Origin: Sinorhizobium numidicum
GTDB taxonomy: Bacteria > Pseudomonadota > Alphaproteobacteria > Rhizobiales > Rhizobiaceae
Reading direction: 5' to 3'
Assembly (NCBI RefSeq): GCF_029892045.1
Contig: NZ_CP120368.1
Location: 2,850,001-2,914,000 of the forward strand
Length of the DNA: 64,000 nucleotides
Shown here: in pieces, positions 24,141 to 33,658 of the stretch
How positions within the stretch are numbered: position 1 is the first letter of the stretch
How the letters are laid out: every line of letters begins with the position of its first letter
Translations under genes and position numbers: made by a program
Notes under the pieces: model-generated
Seen by the model: the letters and a program-made list of their open reading frames with translations, nothing else
Database searches by the model: none
What the model was told of the DNA's origin: nothing

Positions 24141-25646
24141 CTATAGCGGCAAGCGAATAAGCGCCGTCACGCCCGCCGGCATGTATTCCACTTTGACCGA
24201 ACTGCCGATGATCTTGTCCAGGCTGCGCTCGATCAGGATCGAACCGAAGCCGCGGCGCCTCGGCTCACGGACGGGCGGCCCGCCGACTTCCGTCCAGGTC
24301 AGATGCAGCACCGCGTCCCCGTCCTCGACGACGCCGCGCGCCGTCAACACGATCTTGCCCTTCGGCACCGAAAGCGCACCGTACTTCACCGCGTTCGTCG
24401 CCAATTCATGCAGCACCAGGCCGAGCCCCACGGCCTGATCCGGACCCAGCAGGATCTCGTCCTTATGCAATTCGACCTGTTCGGCGTAATCGCTGACATA
24501 GGGCCGCAACTGTTTCGAAATCAGCTCCGCCAGGCGAATCGTGCCCCATTCATAATCCGACAAGAGGCCATGCGCTTCCGAAATGGCCTGAAGTCTGCCG
24601 GCAAAAGCTGCCATGAACTCGGCGGGATCGCTGGTCTGCCGCAGCGTCTGGCGCGCAAGCGATTGCAGCATCGCGAGCGTGTTCTTGACACGGTGGTTCA
24701 GCTCCTTGAGCAGGAGGCGCGTGCGCTGGACGGAAGCCTGCTGGTCGGAGACGTCGATCGTCATGCCGAGAAAGGTCAGCGGCGCGCCCTTGCTGTCGCG
24801 ATCATGCACCCTGCCGCGGCCGAGCAGCCAGCGTCCGCTCTCACCGATCCGGAACATGCCGTCATATTCCTCGTTGGCGGCCATCGCCTGCCGAAGCTTC
24901 GAGAAAGTCGGGGCGCGATCGTCGGGATGGATCGCCGAGAAAACTGCTCTGGCGCCAACGGTACGTTCGGCTGGAAGACCGAACATCCGCATCATCGCGC
25001 CGTTGCCCGCCACCGTACCGGCACGGATATCCCAGAGCCAACTGCCGACATTCGCGGCATCAAGCGCCATGGCAAGGCGTTGTTCCTCGCGCGAAAGTGC
25101 GGCTTCCTTAAGTGCGCGTCGACGCGCCTCCTCCTTCAGTTTGAGGAGAGAGGCGGCGATGCCGGCGATCCGCCTCAGCTCCTCGACCTGTTTTGGTGCG
25201 ACCTCGCGGCGCGGCGCCACATCGAAGACACAGACGGTGCCCACTGCCTGTCCGTCCAGAAAGATCGAAGCACCCGCATAAAAACGCAGGAATGGTGGCT
25301 GAACCACCCTCTGCTCGTGACGGAACGCCGGGTGTAGAGAGGCATCGAGCACGAGAAAGGCACCGCCCTCGGCCTGCGCGATGGTATGCACGCAAAAGGA
25401 ATCATCGGCGGGCATGCGCGTTTCCGTCGTTCCCACAGCGGCCTTGAACCATTGCCATTCGCGATCGACGAGGCTGACGAGCGCAATCGGTGCGTCGAAC
25501 AGGCTCGCCGCGAGCTTCGCGATCTCGTCGAAGTCGCCATCCGGTATCGCCATGTCCGGCGCGGCCGCGTGCAGCATCCCAAGCCGCTCCGGTGCATCAA
25601 GCACCTGCGCCACCGCTGAAAGCATTGCTTCTGCCTTCTCACGCAT
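24141..25646 (-). CDS. rsiC: HWE-family sensor histidine kinase of the general stress response
   Basis: ATG 25646 gives 501 residues. An N-terminal GAF domain (about 20-170) and a PAS domain (about 185-310; GSWLWDIRAGTVAGNGAMM, SAIHPDDRA) are followed by the HWE/HisKA_2 core with LLKELNHRVKNTLAM (phospho-acceptor His) and HELATNAVKYGAL (N-box), ending with RRGFGSILIERSL. No membrane helices are visible, so it senses inside the cell. In S. meliloti the kinase at this place (RsiC) acts on the response regulator RsiB1. Confidence 0.85.
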   Translation of the reverse strand: MREKAEAMLSAVAQVLDAPERLGMLHAAAPDMAIPDGDFDEIAKLAASLFDAPIALVSLVDREWQWFKAAVGTTETRMPADDSFCVHTIAQAEGGAFLVLDASLHPAFRHEQRVVQPPFLRFYAGASIFLDGQAVGTVCVFDVAPRREVAPKQVEELRRIAGIAASLLKLKEEARRRALKEAALSREEQRLAMALDAANVGSWLWDIRAGTVAGNGAMMRMFGLPAERTVGARAVFSAIHPDDRAPTFSKLRQAMAANEEYDGMFRIGESGRWLLGRGRVHDRDSKGAPLTFLGMTIDVSDQQASVQRTRLLLKELNHRVKNTLAMLQSLARQTLRQTSDPAEFMAAFAGRLQAISEAHGLLSDYEWGTIRLAELISKQLRPYVSDYAEQVELHKDEILLGPDQAVGLGLVLHELATNAVKYGALSVPKGKIVLTARGVVEDGDAVLHLTWTEVGGPPVREPRRRGFGSILIERSLDKIIGSSVKVEYMPAGVTALIRLPL

Positions 25647-25734
25647 CCGGCCAAACTCCAAACTCGCGCAACCGCCAGGATAACCGAACAGATACCACAG
25701 GCCAGTCACCGAAAGCGACTGCGCCTACTGCATG

Positions 25735-25800
25735 ACTCCTTATCAGAACCGATTTTAGGCGAAAATTATGCAGCAACCCAAACTGCTGCGGCGACCGTTT
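25735..25800. repeat. Dispersed rhizobial intergenic repeat, degenerate copy
   Basis: The segment around ATTATGCAGCAACCCAAACT is clearly related to 27903-27966 (AACATGCAGCAATTCAAAGT). Both begin with a CCGATTT-A-GG-AAA stretch. I remember this as a common Sinorhizobium intergenic element. Confidence 0.6.
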
Positions 25801-25852
25801 GCAAACAACCGCCTCCGACTTCAAGCGGTCCGGCTTGGAATGTGCACGAGAA

Positions 25853-26407
25853 TTAGGAAACGAAGGCACGCGAGGTGATGGGCGCAGAGGTTTCGTCCGG
25901 CCCGTAGTCGTTCTCGCCCCGCACCTGGAGAATCTCCTGAAGGCGCTGGCGCGCGCGATTGACGCGGCTCTTGATCGTGCCGAGCGCGCAGCCGCAGATC
26001 GTGGCGGCCTCTTCATATGAAAAACCGGAAGCCCCGACAAGGATGATGGCTTCGCGCTGATCGGGCGGCAGTTGGTCCAGGGCGCGGCGGAAATCCTGCA
26101 GATCGAGCGAGCCATATTGCTCGGGGTGGTGGGCGAGAGTTTCGGTAAAATGGCCGTCGCTATCTTGCACCTCGCGGCCGCGCTTGCGCATCTGGCTGTA
26201 GAGTTCGTTGCGCAGGATCGTGAAGAGCCAGGCTTTCATGTTGGTGCCCATCTCGAAATGGTCCTGCTTGGCCCAGGCCTTCATGATGGTGTCCTGCACA
26301 AGATCGTCTGCCCGGTCGTGGCGCCCGATCAAAGACATGGCAAAGGCACGCAGGCTCGGCAGCGCGGCAAGCATCTCACGCTTGAACTCTTGGTTTTCGG
26401 ATGGCAT
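25853..26407 (-). CDS. rpoE2: General stress response sigma factor EcfG/RpoE2
   Basis: The protein of 184 residues is an ECF15 (EcfG) sigma factor. Region 2 contains RADDLVQDTIMKAW and GTNMKAWLFTILRNELYS; region 4 contains LPPDQREAIILVGASGFSYE and ALGTIKSRVNRARQRL. It directs RNA polymerase to GGAAC-N16/17-CGTT promoters under starvation, heat or osmotic stress. It starts eight bases after the stop of nepR, so both are co-transcribed from the autoregulated promoter at 26648-26673. Confidence 0.95.
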   Translation of the reverse strand: MPSENQEFKREMLAALPSLRAFAMSLIGRHDRADDLVQDTIMKAWAKQDHFEMGTNMKAWLFTILRNELYSQMRKRGREVQDSDGHFTETLAHHPEQYGSLDLQDFRRALDQLPPDQREAIILVGASGFSYEEAATICGCALGTIKSRVNRARQRLQEILQVRGENDYGPDETSAPITSRAFVS

Positions 26408-26415
26408 CCCGATGC

Positions 26416-26610
26416 CTACTCCCTGCCCTGCAGAACGGATTGCCGTTCCGCTGCTTCCAGCTTTTCCAGAAGATCGAGAAAGCGGGCCGGTATCGCCTCC
26501 TCCTGCACCGATTGATAGAGCGCCTTCAGCTTCGCCGCGATCTGCGCATTCGGATCGTCAGTCGTCGGGTTTTTGCCGATCGTCCGCCCTGCCCCTGAAG
26601 TATATCTCAT
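26416..26610 (-). CDS. rsiA1: Anti-sigma factor NepR (RsiA1)
   Basis: ATG 26610 gives 64 residues. The NepR helices are visible in NAQIAAKLKALYQSVQEE and IPARFLDLLEKLEAAE. NepR holds RpoE2 inactive until phosphorylated PhyR pulls it away. Longer upstream starts would place the promoter inside the gene and are rejected. Confidence 0.93.
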   Translation of the reverse strand: MRYTSGAGRTIGKNPTTDDPNAQIAAKLKALYQSVQEEAIPARFLDLLEKLEAAERQSVLQGRE

Positions 26611-26647
26611 TTTACAATTATCGCCTTCAAGTGTTCGCCTGCCCCAT

Positions 26648-26673
26648 AACGCACCGCAAAAATGAAATGTTCC
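26648..26673 (-). promoter_or_regulatory. EcfG-type promoter of nepR-rpoE2
   Basis: On the minus strand GGAAC, 17 bases, CGTT. It lies about 40 bases upstream of nepR and fits autoregulation by RpoE2. Confidence 0.85.
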
Positions 26674-26678
26674 GCAGC

Positions 26679-26703
26679 GGAACCTTTTTTTCGGCGAGAC
26701 GTT
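26679..26703 (+). promoter_or_regulatory. EcfG-type promoter of phyR (rsiB1)
   Basis: GGAAC at 26679, 16 bases, CGTT at 26700. The GGAAC boxes of the two divergent promoters form one palindrome (GTTCCGCAGCGGAAC) centred near 26676. Confidence 0.85.
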
Positions 26704-26747
26704 TCCGCAGCGGAACAAATTTAAAGATATTACCGAGGGAGTCCTGC

Positions 26748-27542
26748 ATGACATTGTCCACCCGGATTGCTCCATTTTTGCCCTATCTGCGCCGTTATTC
26801 CCGCGCCCTGACCGGGTCTCAAACCTCGGGCGACGCCTATGTCGCAGCCGTCCTCGAAGCCCTGATCACGGATATGTCCATATTCCCTGAAGCAAGTAAC
26901 GACAGGGTGGCATTATTTCGTCTCTACACATCGCTTTTCGGTTCGTCGTCCGTTCTGGTCCCGGAGCCGGTTTCCCCCTTCGCCTGGGAGCAGCGGGCGT
27001 CGGTCAATCTTGCCGCGGTCTCGCCGCTCGCGCGCCAGGCTTTTCTGCTCGTTTCCGTCGAGGGTTTTACTCCGCACGAGGCCGCGGAAGTGCTTGATGT
27101 CGATGCGAATAAGTTGAGCGCGCTCCTCGACCGTGCATCTCAGGAAATCTCCCGTCAGGTCGCAACCGATATCATGATTATCGAGGATGAACCGCTGATC
27201 GCGATCGACATCGAGCAGATGGTCGAAAGCCTCGGCCACCGCGTCACGGGTATCGCGCGCACCAAGGACGAAGCCATCGAGCTCTACGAAAAGACAAAGC
27301 CGAGCATGGTGTTGGCCGACATTCAGCTTGCCGACGGCAGCTCGGGCATCGATGCGGTCAACGAGATTCTCAAAACCAGCGCCATTCCGGTCATCTTCAT
27401 CACCGCATTCCCGGAGCGGCTGCTGACGGGCGAAAGACCAGAGCCGACCTTCCTTGTCACCAAGCCTTTCAATCCTGAGATGGTCAAGGCGCTGATCAGC
27501 CAAGCACTGTTCTTCAACGAATCGACGAAAGCGGCCGCCTGA
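26748..27542 (+). CDS. rsiB1: Anti-anti-sigma response regulator PhyR (RsiB1)
   Basis: ATG 26748, with GGGAG six bases upstream, gives 264 residues. The N-terminal half is a sigma-factor-like domain (region-4-like segment SPLARQAFLLVSVEGFTPHE). The C-terminal receiver has IIEDEPLIAIDIEQM, the phospho-acceptor Asp in MVLADIQLADG, and the Lys in FLVTKPF. When phosphorylated it binds NepR in place of sigma and frees RpoE2. Confidence 0.95.
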   Translation: MTLSTRIAPFLPYLRRYSRALTGSQTSGDAYVAAVLEALITDMSIFPEASNDRVALFRLYTSLFGSSSVLVPEPVSPFAWEQRASVNLAAVSPLARQAFLLVSVEGFTPHEAAEVLDVDANKLSALLDRASQEISRQVATDIMIIEDEPLIAIDIEQMVESLGHRVTGIARTKDEAIELYEKTKPSMVLADIQLADGSSGIDAVNEILKTSAIPVIFITAFPERLLTGERPEPTFLVTKPFNPEMVKALISQALFFNESTKAAA

Positions 27543-27606
27543 GTTCCGGTTTCCGGATCGTGAGTCTGGTTTCCGGATTCCGGCACGGTCGCTTTGTTGC
27601 CATAAC

Positions 27607-27736
27607 GCAAAACAGCCAGTGCCGAGGGAAGGGCACTGGCTGAGCTTGTTCAACTCACAGAGGGGATGTGAGTTGTGCGACCGGCGGTATGCCTCCGACG
27701 TCACATTGGGGGCGATGTGCGTCACCGTCCGGCTGT
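27607..27736 (-). ncRNA. Candidate stress-induced small RNA with C/U-rich loops
   Basis: A perfect EcfG-type promoter on the minus strand (27743-27767) would start a transcript near 27736. Three hairpins follow. The first (27697-27723) has a CGCCCCCA loop and a stem of GACG plus CACAT with one bulge. The second (27651-27675) has a 9-bp stem and a TCCCCTC loop. The third (27613-27642) has an 11-bp stem and a CTTCCCTC loop, followed by TTTTG, an intrinsic terminator. All three loops could pair with purine-rich ribosome sites. The layout recalls GsrN of Caulobacter, a sigma-T-dependent RNA with a C-rich loop. No open frame fits the segment. Existence as an RNA is inferred. Confidence 0.7.
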
Positions 27737-27742
27737 CACAAA

Positions 27743-27767
27743 AACGCGCGAAGCAGGAAAAGGTTCC
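27743..27767 (-). promoter_or_regulatory. EcfG-type promoter of the candidate small RNA
   Basis: On the minus strand GGAAC, exactly 16 bases, CGTTTTT. It is directed away from rsiB1's convergent neighbour and into the three-hairpin segment. It matches the spacing of the rsiB1 promoter. Confidence 0.75.
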
Positions 27768-27902
27768 ACCGCAAAAACGGCGTCGCCAGAGCGGGATGAG
27801 GAAAAGTGTGCGCGGCTTTCCGCCCGCATACCGCTCAACTTAAATACAATCGATCACGTTCATGACTGGGTCGATTCGACCGAAAATCATTGTGATCCAC
27901 TG

Positions 27903-28003
27903 CATGTTTCCTTTGATCGGAGCCGATTTAAGGGAAAAACATGCAGCAATTCAAAGTGCTACAGCGACCCTTGCGCGTCTGAAAAGACGCAACGGCGCTG
28001 TAG
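27903..28003. repeat. Dispersed rhizobial intergenic repeat
   Basis: The element includes CATGCAGCAATTCAAAGTGC, followed by a cruciform with CTACAGCG/CGCTGTAG outer arms (27959-27966 and 27996-28003) and an inner GCGTCT-GAAA-AGACGC hairpin (27975-27990). A degenerate relative is at 25735-25800, and a half-element at 41110-41153. It lies just after the stop of the kinase gene and may act as its terminator. Confidence 0.7.
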
Positions 28004-28010
28004 CGCGCCG

Positions 28011-29597
28011 CTACTCTATCGCCTCCAGCTCGGCGCGATGCCGATAAAGCGCGAGAAAGTGTCGGTAATCACGGTCATAGACGCTGCGCAACGCGGGATC
28101 CGGAATACGTTCCTGTCCGGCGGACGACATTTCGATGCCGGCCTGCGCGAGGTCCGGATAGAGGTCGCCCGCGACGGCCGCCGCCATTGCCGTGCCGAGC
28201 AGCACCGCATCGGGCGCTTGAGGGGCAATCACCCGGCAGCCGGTCACGTCGCAATAAAGTTCCATCAGCAGCGGATTGCGCACATGTCCGCCGGTGACGT
28301 GCAGCGTATCGAGATCGTAGCCGGCCTCTTTCATCATTTCGAGAATGTGTCTGATGCCGAGGGCGATCGCGACACAAGTTCGCCAGTACAGACGGCAGAG
28401 GGCATCGAAGGAAGAATCGAGCGGAAGCCCGCTGATGACGCCGAGCGCGTGCGGATCGGCAAGCGGCGAACGGTTGCCGTGAAAGTCCGGAAGGACATGC
28501 AACCGATCGGCGAAATCGGCACCCTGCAGGGCGCGAAGTTCCTGGACACGTTCGATGATTTTCATGTGCATCTCGGCCGTGGGTTCGCGTCCGCCCCCGT
28601 GCATGTGCACGATGTGATCGAGCAGCGCTCCGGTCGCCGATTGGCCGCCTTCGATCAACCAGAAGCCGGGCAATACCGCTTCGAAATAGGGGCCCCACAT
28701 GCCGAAGCCAGGCTTCATGTCCCTGGAGAAGGCGACGATGCAGCTCGAAGTTCCGGCGATCAGCGCCAATTGGCGTTCGAGCCTCGCCGGATCACCGGCA
28801 AATCCGCCGAGCACGCCGAGCGCCCCGGCATAGGCGTCGATCAGTCCCGGGGCGACCCGGCATTCGGTGTCGAGCCCGAGCTCCTCTGCCGCGGTCGCGC
28901 TCAGGCGGCCGACGGCGCGGTCCACCGCTAACGTCTCTTCCGGCAAGCGGCCTCGATCAAGAAGGTCCTCGAGACCGATCCGCTCGAGATAGTCCTGTTG
29001 CCAGCCGCGGGGCCTGTGGGCGAGATAGTTCCATTTCGCCGTCAGGGTGCAGCGCGAGCGGGCCGCGCTTCCCGTTGCCCGCCATGTCGTGTAGTCCGCG
29101 AGATCGAAGAAATAGCCCGCCTCCTCCCATTGTCTCGGCAGGTTTCGCTTAAGCCACATCAGCTTCGGCATTTCCATCTCCGGCGACATCACCCGGCCCG
29201 AATGATCGAGGACGGGATGCTGCGTCGCCGTACAGAAATCGGCCTCCGCCAAGGCCCTGTGATCGAGCCAGACGATCGTGTCCCAGCGTGCGTCGCCTTT
29301 GCGATTGACCGATAGGGGCGCACCGTCACGGTCGCGCACGACCAGCGAACAGGTCGCATCGAAGCCGATCGCGGCGATATTCTCGGCGCCCACGCCGGCT
29401 TTCTCCCGGGCCGCCCTGACCGCTCCGCAAACGGAGGCCCAGATGTCCTCGGAATCGTGTTCGGCGTGGTTTTCTTCCGGCCGGTTCATGGCGATCGGTC
29501 GGTCGGCCCGCGCCAGAAGCGCGCCCTTCCGATCAAAGATGCCGGCGCGGGCGCTACCAGTTCCGATATCGACCGCAACGACGTACTCGCGCATCAA
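28011..29597 (-). CDS. FGGY-family pentulose kinase (D-ribulokinase-like)
   Basis: The protein of 528 residues has the FGGY kinase fold. It begins YVVAVDIGTGSARAGIFD (phosphate 1), and has IGFDATCSLVV, WLDHRA, GQSATGALLDHIVHMHGGG, PDFHGNRSPLADP and the adenosine motif LHVTGGHVRNPLLMELY. These features point to the TIGR01315-type pentulose kinases (D-ribulose or related) rather than classical xylulokinase, although this position is often labelled xylB. It is the last gene of the polyol operon. With polyol dehydrogenases upstream, it probably phosphorylates the ketose they make. Confidence 0.82.
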   Translation of the reverse strand: MMREYVVAVDIGTGSARAGIFDRKGALLARADRPIAMNRPEENHAEHDSEDIWASVCGAVRAAREKAGVGAENIAAIGFDATCSLVVRDRDGAPLSVNRKGDARWDTIVWLDHRALAEADFCTATQHPVLDHSGRVMSPEMEMPKLMWLKRNLPRQWEEAGYFFDLADYTTWRATGSAARSRCTLTAKWNYLAHRPRGWQQDYLERIGLEDLLDRGRLPEETLAVDRAVGRLSATAAEELGLDTECRVAPGLIDAYAGALGVLGGFAGDPARLERQLALIAGTSSCIVAFSRDMKPGFGMWGPYFEAVLPGFWLIEGGQSATGALLDHIVHMHGGGREPTAEMHMKIIERVQELRALQGADFADRLHVLPDFHGNRSPLADPHALGVISGLPLDSSFDALCRLYWRTCVAIALGIRHILEMMKEAGYDLDTLHVTGGHVRNPLLMELYCDVTGCRVIAPQAPDAVLLGTAMAAAVAGDLYPDLAQAGIEMSSAGQERIPDPALRSVYDRDYRHFLALYRHRAELEAIE

Positions 29598-29680
29598 TGA
29601 ATGTCCCCGTCCCGAGATGGTGATTGATTATAAGACGTCGGAGGGAGATGCGGGCAAAAAACCGCTTGTCCTCCTCCCGG

Positions 29681-30349
29681 TCATTGCCGGACAAACTGTA
29701 TCAATTCGCTCATGTCGTCAAACAGCACGTCGGGATGAAGATTGGCGAGCGCCTGCCGGTGGCGGTGGTTTCGCGCGTGGCTGGCACCTGCGAAGGCAAA
29801 GACGCGCATGCCCGCCGCCTTGGCGGCCTCGATGCCGGCCGGACTGTCCTCGATCACGACGCAGTTCGCCGGTTCGTAGCCCATTTGCGCGCTCGCATGC
29901 AGAAACAGATCGGGCGCCGGCTTGCCATGCGCCACCATGCTGGCGCTGAAGATGTTCGGTTCGAAGAGATCGAGCAGCCCGGTGACGGTCAGCGACAGCC
30001 GGATGCGCTCCGGCTGGCTCGACGAAGCTACGCATGAGGCGGCGTCAAGCTGCTCGACGGCGTTGCGTATCCCGAGGACCGGCTTCAATTCCTCCCGGAA
30101 ACGCGCATAGAGCCGCATTCGCATGCCTTCGAGAAAGGCGTCGTCGGTTGCAAGCCCATGTTCGTCGTGCAGAATCGCGGACATGCTCTTTAAGCTACGG
30201 CCGAGAAAGCGCTCGCTCGCCTCCTCCGCCGTCATCGAAACGCCGGCAGCACCCAGCGCTTCGACCAGCACGTCGAGGGAGATAGGTTCACTGTCCACCA
30301 GCACGCCGTCACAGTCGAAGATCACCAGCCTGGACGCCTGGTCCGCCAT
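29681..30349 (-). CDS. HAD-superfamily phosphatase (HAD-IA)
   Basis: The protein of 222 residues has LVIFDCDGVLVDSEP (nucleophile Asp and acid/base Asp), SSSQPERI (motif II Ser region), HGKPAPDLFL (motif III Lys) and CVVIEDSPAGIEAAKAAG (motif IV). These are traits of beta-phosphoglucomutase-like HAD phosphatases. It ends an operon tail with mtlK (four-base gap) and may dephosphorylate a sugar phosphate. Substrate unknown. Confidence 0.85.
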   Translation of the reverse strand: MADQASRLVIFDCDGVLVDSEPISLDVLVEALGAAGVSMTAEEASERFLGRSLKSMSAILHDEHGLATDDAFLEGMRMRLYARFREELKPVLGIRNAVEQLDAASCVASSSQPERIRLSLTVTGLLDLFEPNIFSASMVAHGKPAPDLFLHASAQMGYEPANCVVIEDSPAGIEAAKAAGMRVFAFAGASHARNHRHRQALANLHPDVLFDDMSELIQFVRQ

Positions 30350-30353
30350 TGCG

Positions 30354-31838
30354 CTATTCCCCGAGTTTGCCGTCCAGATAAAGCTGGAGCGTGGCGCGCG
30401 TACCCTTTTCCCAGAGGGTTTTCAAGGCGTGGCCGAAGCGGCGGCGGAAAAGATCGGATTGCACCACGTCGCCGAAGATGTCGGAAAGCGCGAGGAAGGC
30501 CAACGGGTCGTCTTTGGCCGCAAGGGCAGCCGCATGCAGGCGATCGGCGCTCGCGTCATTGAAGACGATATCCTTGCCGCTATCGGATTTGCCGGCAAAG
30601 TAGCGGCACCAGAGCGCGGAGACGAGCGACAGGCCGACCACGTCCTGGCCGTGCCGCAAGCGATCGGCCGTTGACGGAAGGATGAATTTCGGCTGGCGGT
30701 TCGAGCCATCCTGAGCCAGGCGCGGGATGGTATCGCCGATCTTCGGGTTGGCAAAACGGCTCTCTATAAGGGTGTAATAATCCTTCAAATCCGTGTCCGG
30801 GACCGGAGGAATGACCGGGATGATTTCCTCATGTTCGAGCTTGGCGAGGAACGAGCGGATCAGCGGCTCCTCCATCGCCTCGTGGACGAAATGAATGTCG
30901 AGCAATGCGGCCGGATAGGCGATCGCCGCATGACCGCCGTTCAGGATGCGGATCTTCATGTGTTCGTACGGCGCGACATCCGGCACGAACTGGACGCCAA
31001 CCTTTTCGAGCGCCGGGCGCCCCTGCGGGAAGTGGTCCTCCAGCACCCATTGCTTGAACTCCTCGCAAAAGACCGGCCAGACGTCGTCGATGCCGTACTC
31101 CGAAGCGACGAAACCGATTTCGCGGGCGCCGGTCGCCGGCGTGATGCGGTCGACCATGCCGTTCGGGAAGGCGACATTGGCATCGATCCAGTCCGCGAAG
31201 CCGGGATCCGAAAGGCGCGCGAGACCGGAAACGGCCGCATGCGTCACCTCGCCGTTGCCGGGAATATTGTCACACGACATGATGGTGAATGGCGCGATAC
31301 CCCTTGCCCTGCGCTCGGCAAGCCCAGCCAGAATGAGTCCGAAGACCGTCTTCGGCGCTGCCGGGTTCCTGGCGTCTTCGGCGATTGCGGGGTGGGACGG
31401 GTTGAAAACGCCGGAAGCCGGATCAATGAAATAGCCGCCTTCGGTGATCGTCAGCGAGACGATGCGAATGAACGGGCTTGCAAGCTGCGCCACGATGGCC
31501 GGCGTATCTCCTGGCTTCAGATAGGCAATCATCGCGCCGGTAATATGTGCGCCGGTCCGGTTGTTGTCCTGCTCGACGACGGTCGTCAAGAAGTCCTGCG
31601 CCTCGAGCTTGGCGCGCATGACTTCGTCGGATGGCAGCACCCCCGCACCGATGATCGCCCAATCATGATCGCGCCCCAGATTGAAAAGGTCGTCGAGATA
31701 GACCGCCTGATGCGCACGATGGAAATTGCCGACGCCGAAGTGGACGATGCCGGCTCGGAGATCATGCCGATCATACTTCGGAACGCCGGCCTTGGCCTTG
31801 ATCGCATCGAGCGTGGCGAGGGAGAGTTTGGTGGTCAT
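30354..31838 (-). CDS. mtlK: Mannitol 2-dehydrogenase (polyol dehydrogenase, long-chain)
   Basis: The protein of 494 residues is a mannitol dehydrogenase family member. The Rossmann start is IVHFGVGNFHRAHQAVYLDDL, the segment FTIMSCDNIPGNGEVTH is conserved, and KIRILNGGHAAIAYPA carries the catalytic Lys region. It oxidises mannitol to fructose with NAD+. It lies between smoS and the HAD gene in the sorbitol/mannitol operon. Confidence 0.92.
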   Translation of the reverse strand: MTTKLSLATLDAIKAKAGVPKYDRHDLRAGIVHFGVGNFHRAHQAVYLDDLFNLGRDHDWAIIGAGVLPSDEVMRAKLEAQDFLTTVVEQDNNRTGAHITGAMIAYLKPGDTPAIVAQLASPFIRIVSLTITEGGYFIDPASGVFNPSHPAIAEDARNPAAPKTVFGLILAGLAERRARGIAPFTIMSCDNIPGNGEVTHAAVSGLARLSDPGFADWIDANVAFPNGMVDRITPATGAREIGFVASEYGIDDVWPVFCEEFKQWVLEDHFPQGRPALEKVGVQFVPDVAPYEHMKIRILNGGHAAIAYPAALLDIHFVHEAMEEPLIRSFLAKLEHEEIIPVIPPVPDTDLKDYYTLIESRFANPKIGDTIPRLAQDGSNRQPKFILPSTADRLRHGQDVVGLSLVSALWCRYFAGKSDSGKDIVFNDASADRLHAAALAAKDDPLAFLALSDIFGDVVQSDLFRRRFGHALKTLWEKGTRATLQLYLDGKLGE

Positions 31839-31876
31839 CCTATGTTCCTTTTCAAGAACCCGTCATTCAACGAGCC

Positions 31877-32646
31877 TCAGCTCATCCAGTTGCCGCCGTC
31901 GACGTTGTAGGTCTGCGCCACCACGTAATCGCTTTCGGACGAAGCGAGGAAGATCGCCATGCCGGTCAGATCCTCGGCCGTTCCCATGCGCCCGTAGGGA
32001 ACGGCTTCGCCGACCAGCCGCTTCTTTTCGCCGAGAGGACGATTTTCATATTTGGCGAACAGCGCATCGACTCCTTCCCAGTGCTCGCCTTCGACAACGC
32101 CGGGGGCGATGGCATTCACATTGATGCGATGCTTGATGAGATCGAGCCCGGCCGATTGGGTGAGGCTGATGACGGCGGCTTTGGTTGCGCAATAGATCGC
32201 CACCAGCGCCTCCCCCCGCCGGCCGGCCTGGCTTGCCATGTTGATGATCTTGCCGCCGCGTCCCTGAGCGATCATCTGTTTGGCTGCCGCCTGCAGCGTA
32301 AACAGCGTGCCGGCAACATTGATGGAGAAGAGCCGCTCATAGCTCGCGCGCGTGATCTCGACGATCGGCGCCAGATCGAAGAGGGCGGCATTGTTGATGA
32401 GAATATCGAGACCGCCGGCCTTTTCGACGGCGGCCGCTATTGCGGCATCGATAGACTCCTGCCGCGTGACGTCCATCTGAACAGCGTAGGCCGCCGGCCC
32501 GATCTCGGCAGCCGTTTGCTGAGCGCGCTCGATATTGATGTCGGCGATCGCGACTTTAGCGCCTTCGCGCACGTAGGCCTCCGCGAAAGCGCGGCCGATT
32601 CCCCGCGCCGAACCCGTGATCAGCGCGCTCTTACCTTCAAGACGTT

Positions 32647-32650
<4 letters not shown>
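31877..32650 (-). CDS. smoS: Sorbitol dehydrogenase SmoS (short-chain)
   Basis: The protein of 257 residues is an SDR. It has the NAD site [15 protein letters not shown], the catalytic Ser in NMASQAG, and YCATK (Tyr and Lys). The C-terminus is [10 protein letters not shown]. SmoS oxidises sorbitol to fructose and galactitol to tagatose in rhizobia. Its start overlaps the smoK stop by four bases. Confidence 0.93.
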
Positions 32651-33648
<998 letters not shown>

Positions 33649-33658
33649 GGTCGTACCC

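Noticed and set aside
27675..28931. 418-codon plus-strand frame
   Set aside because: Antisense to the FGGY kinase gene and the candidate small RNA.
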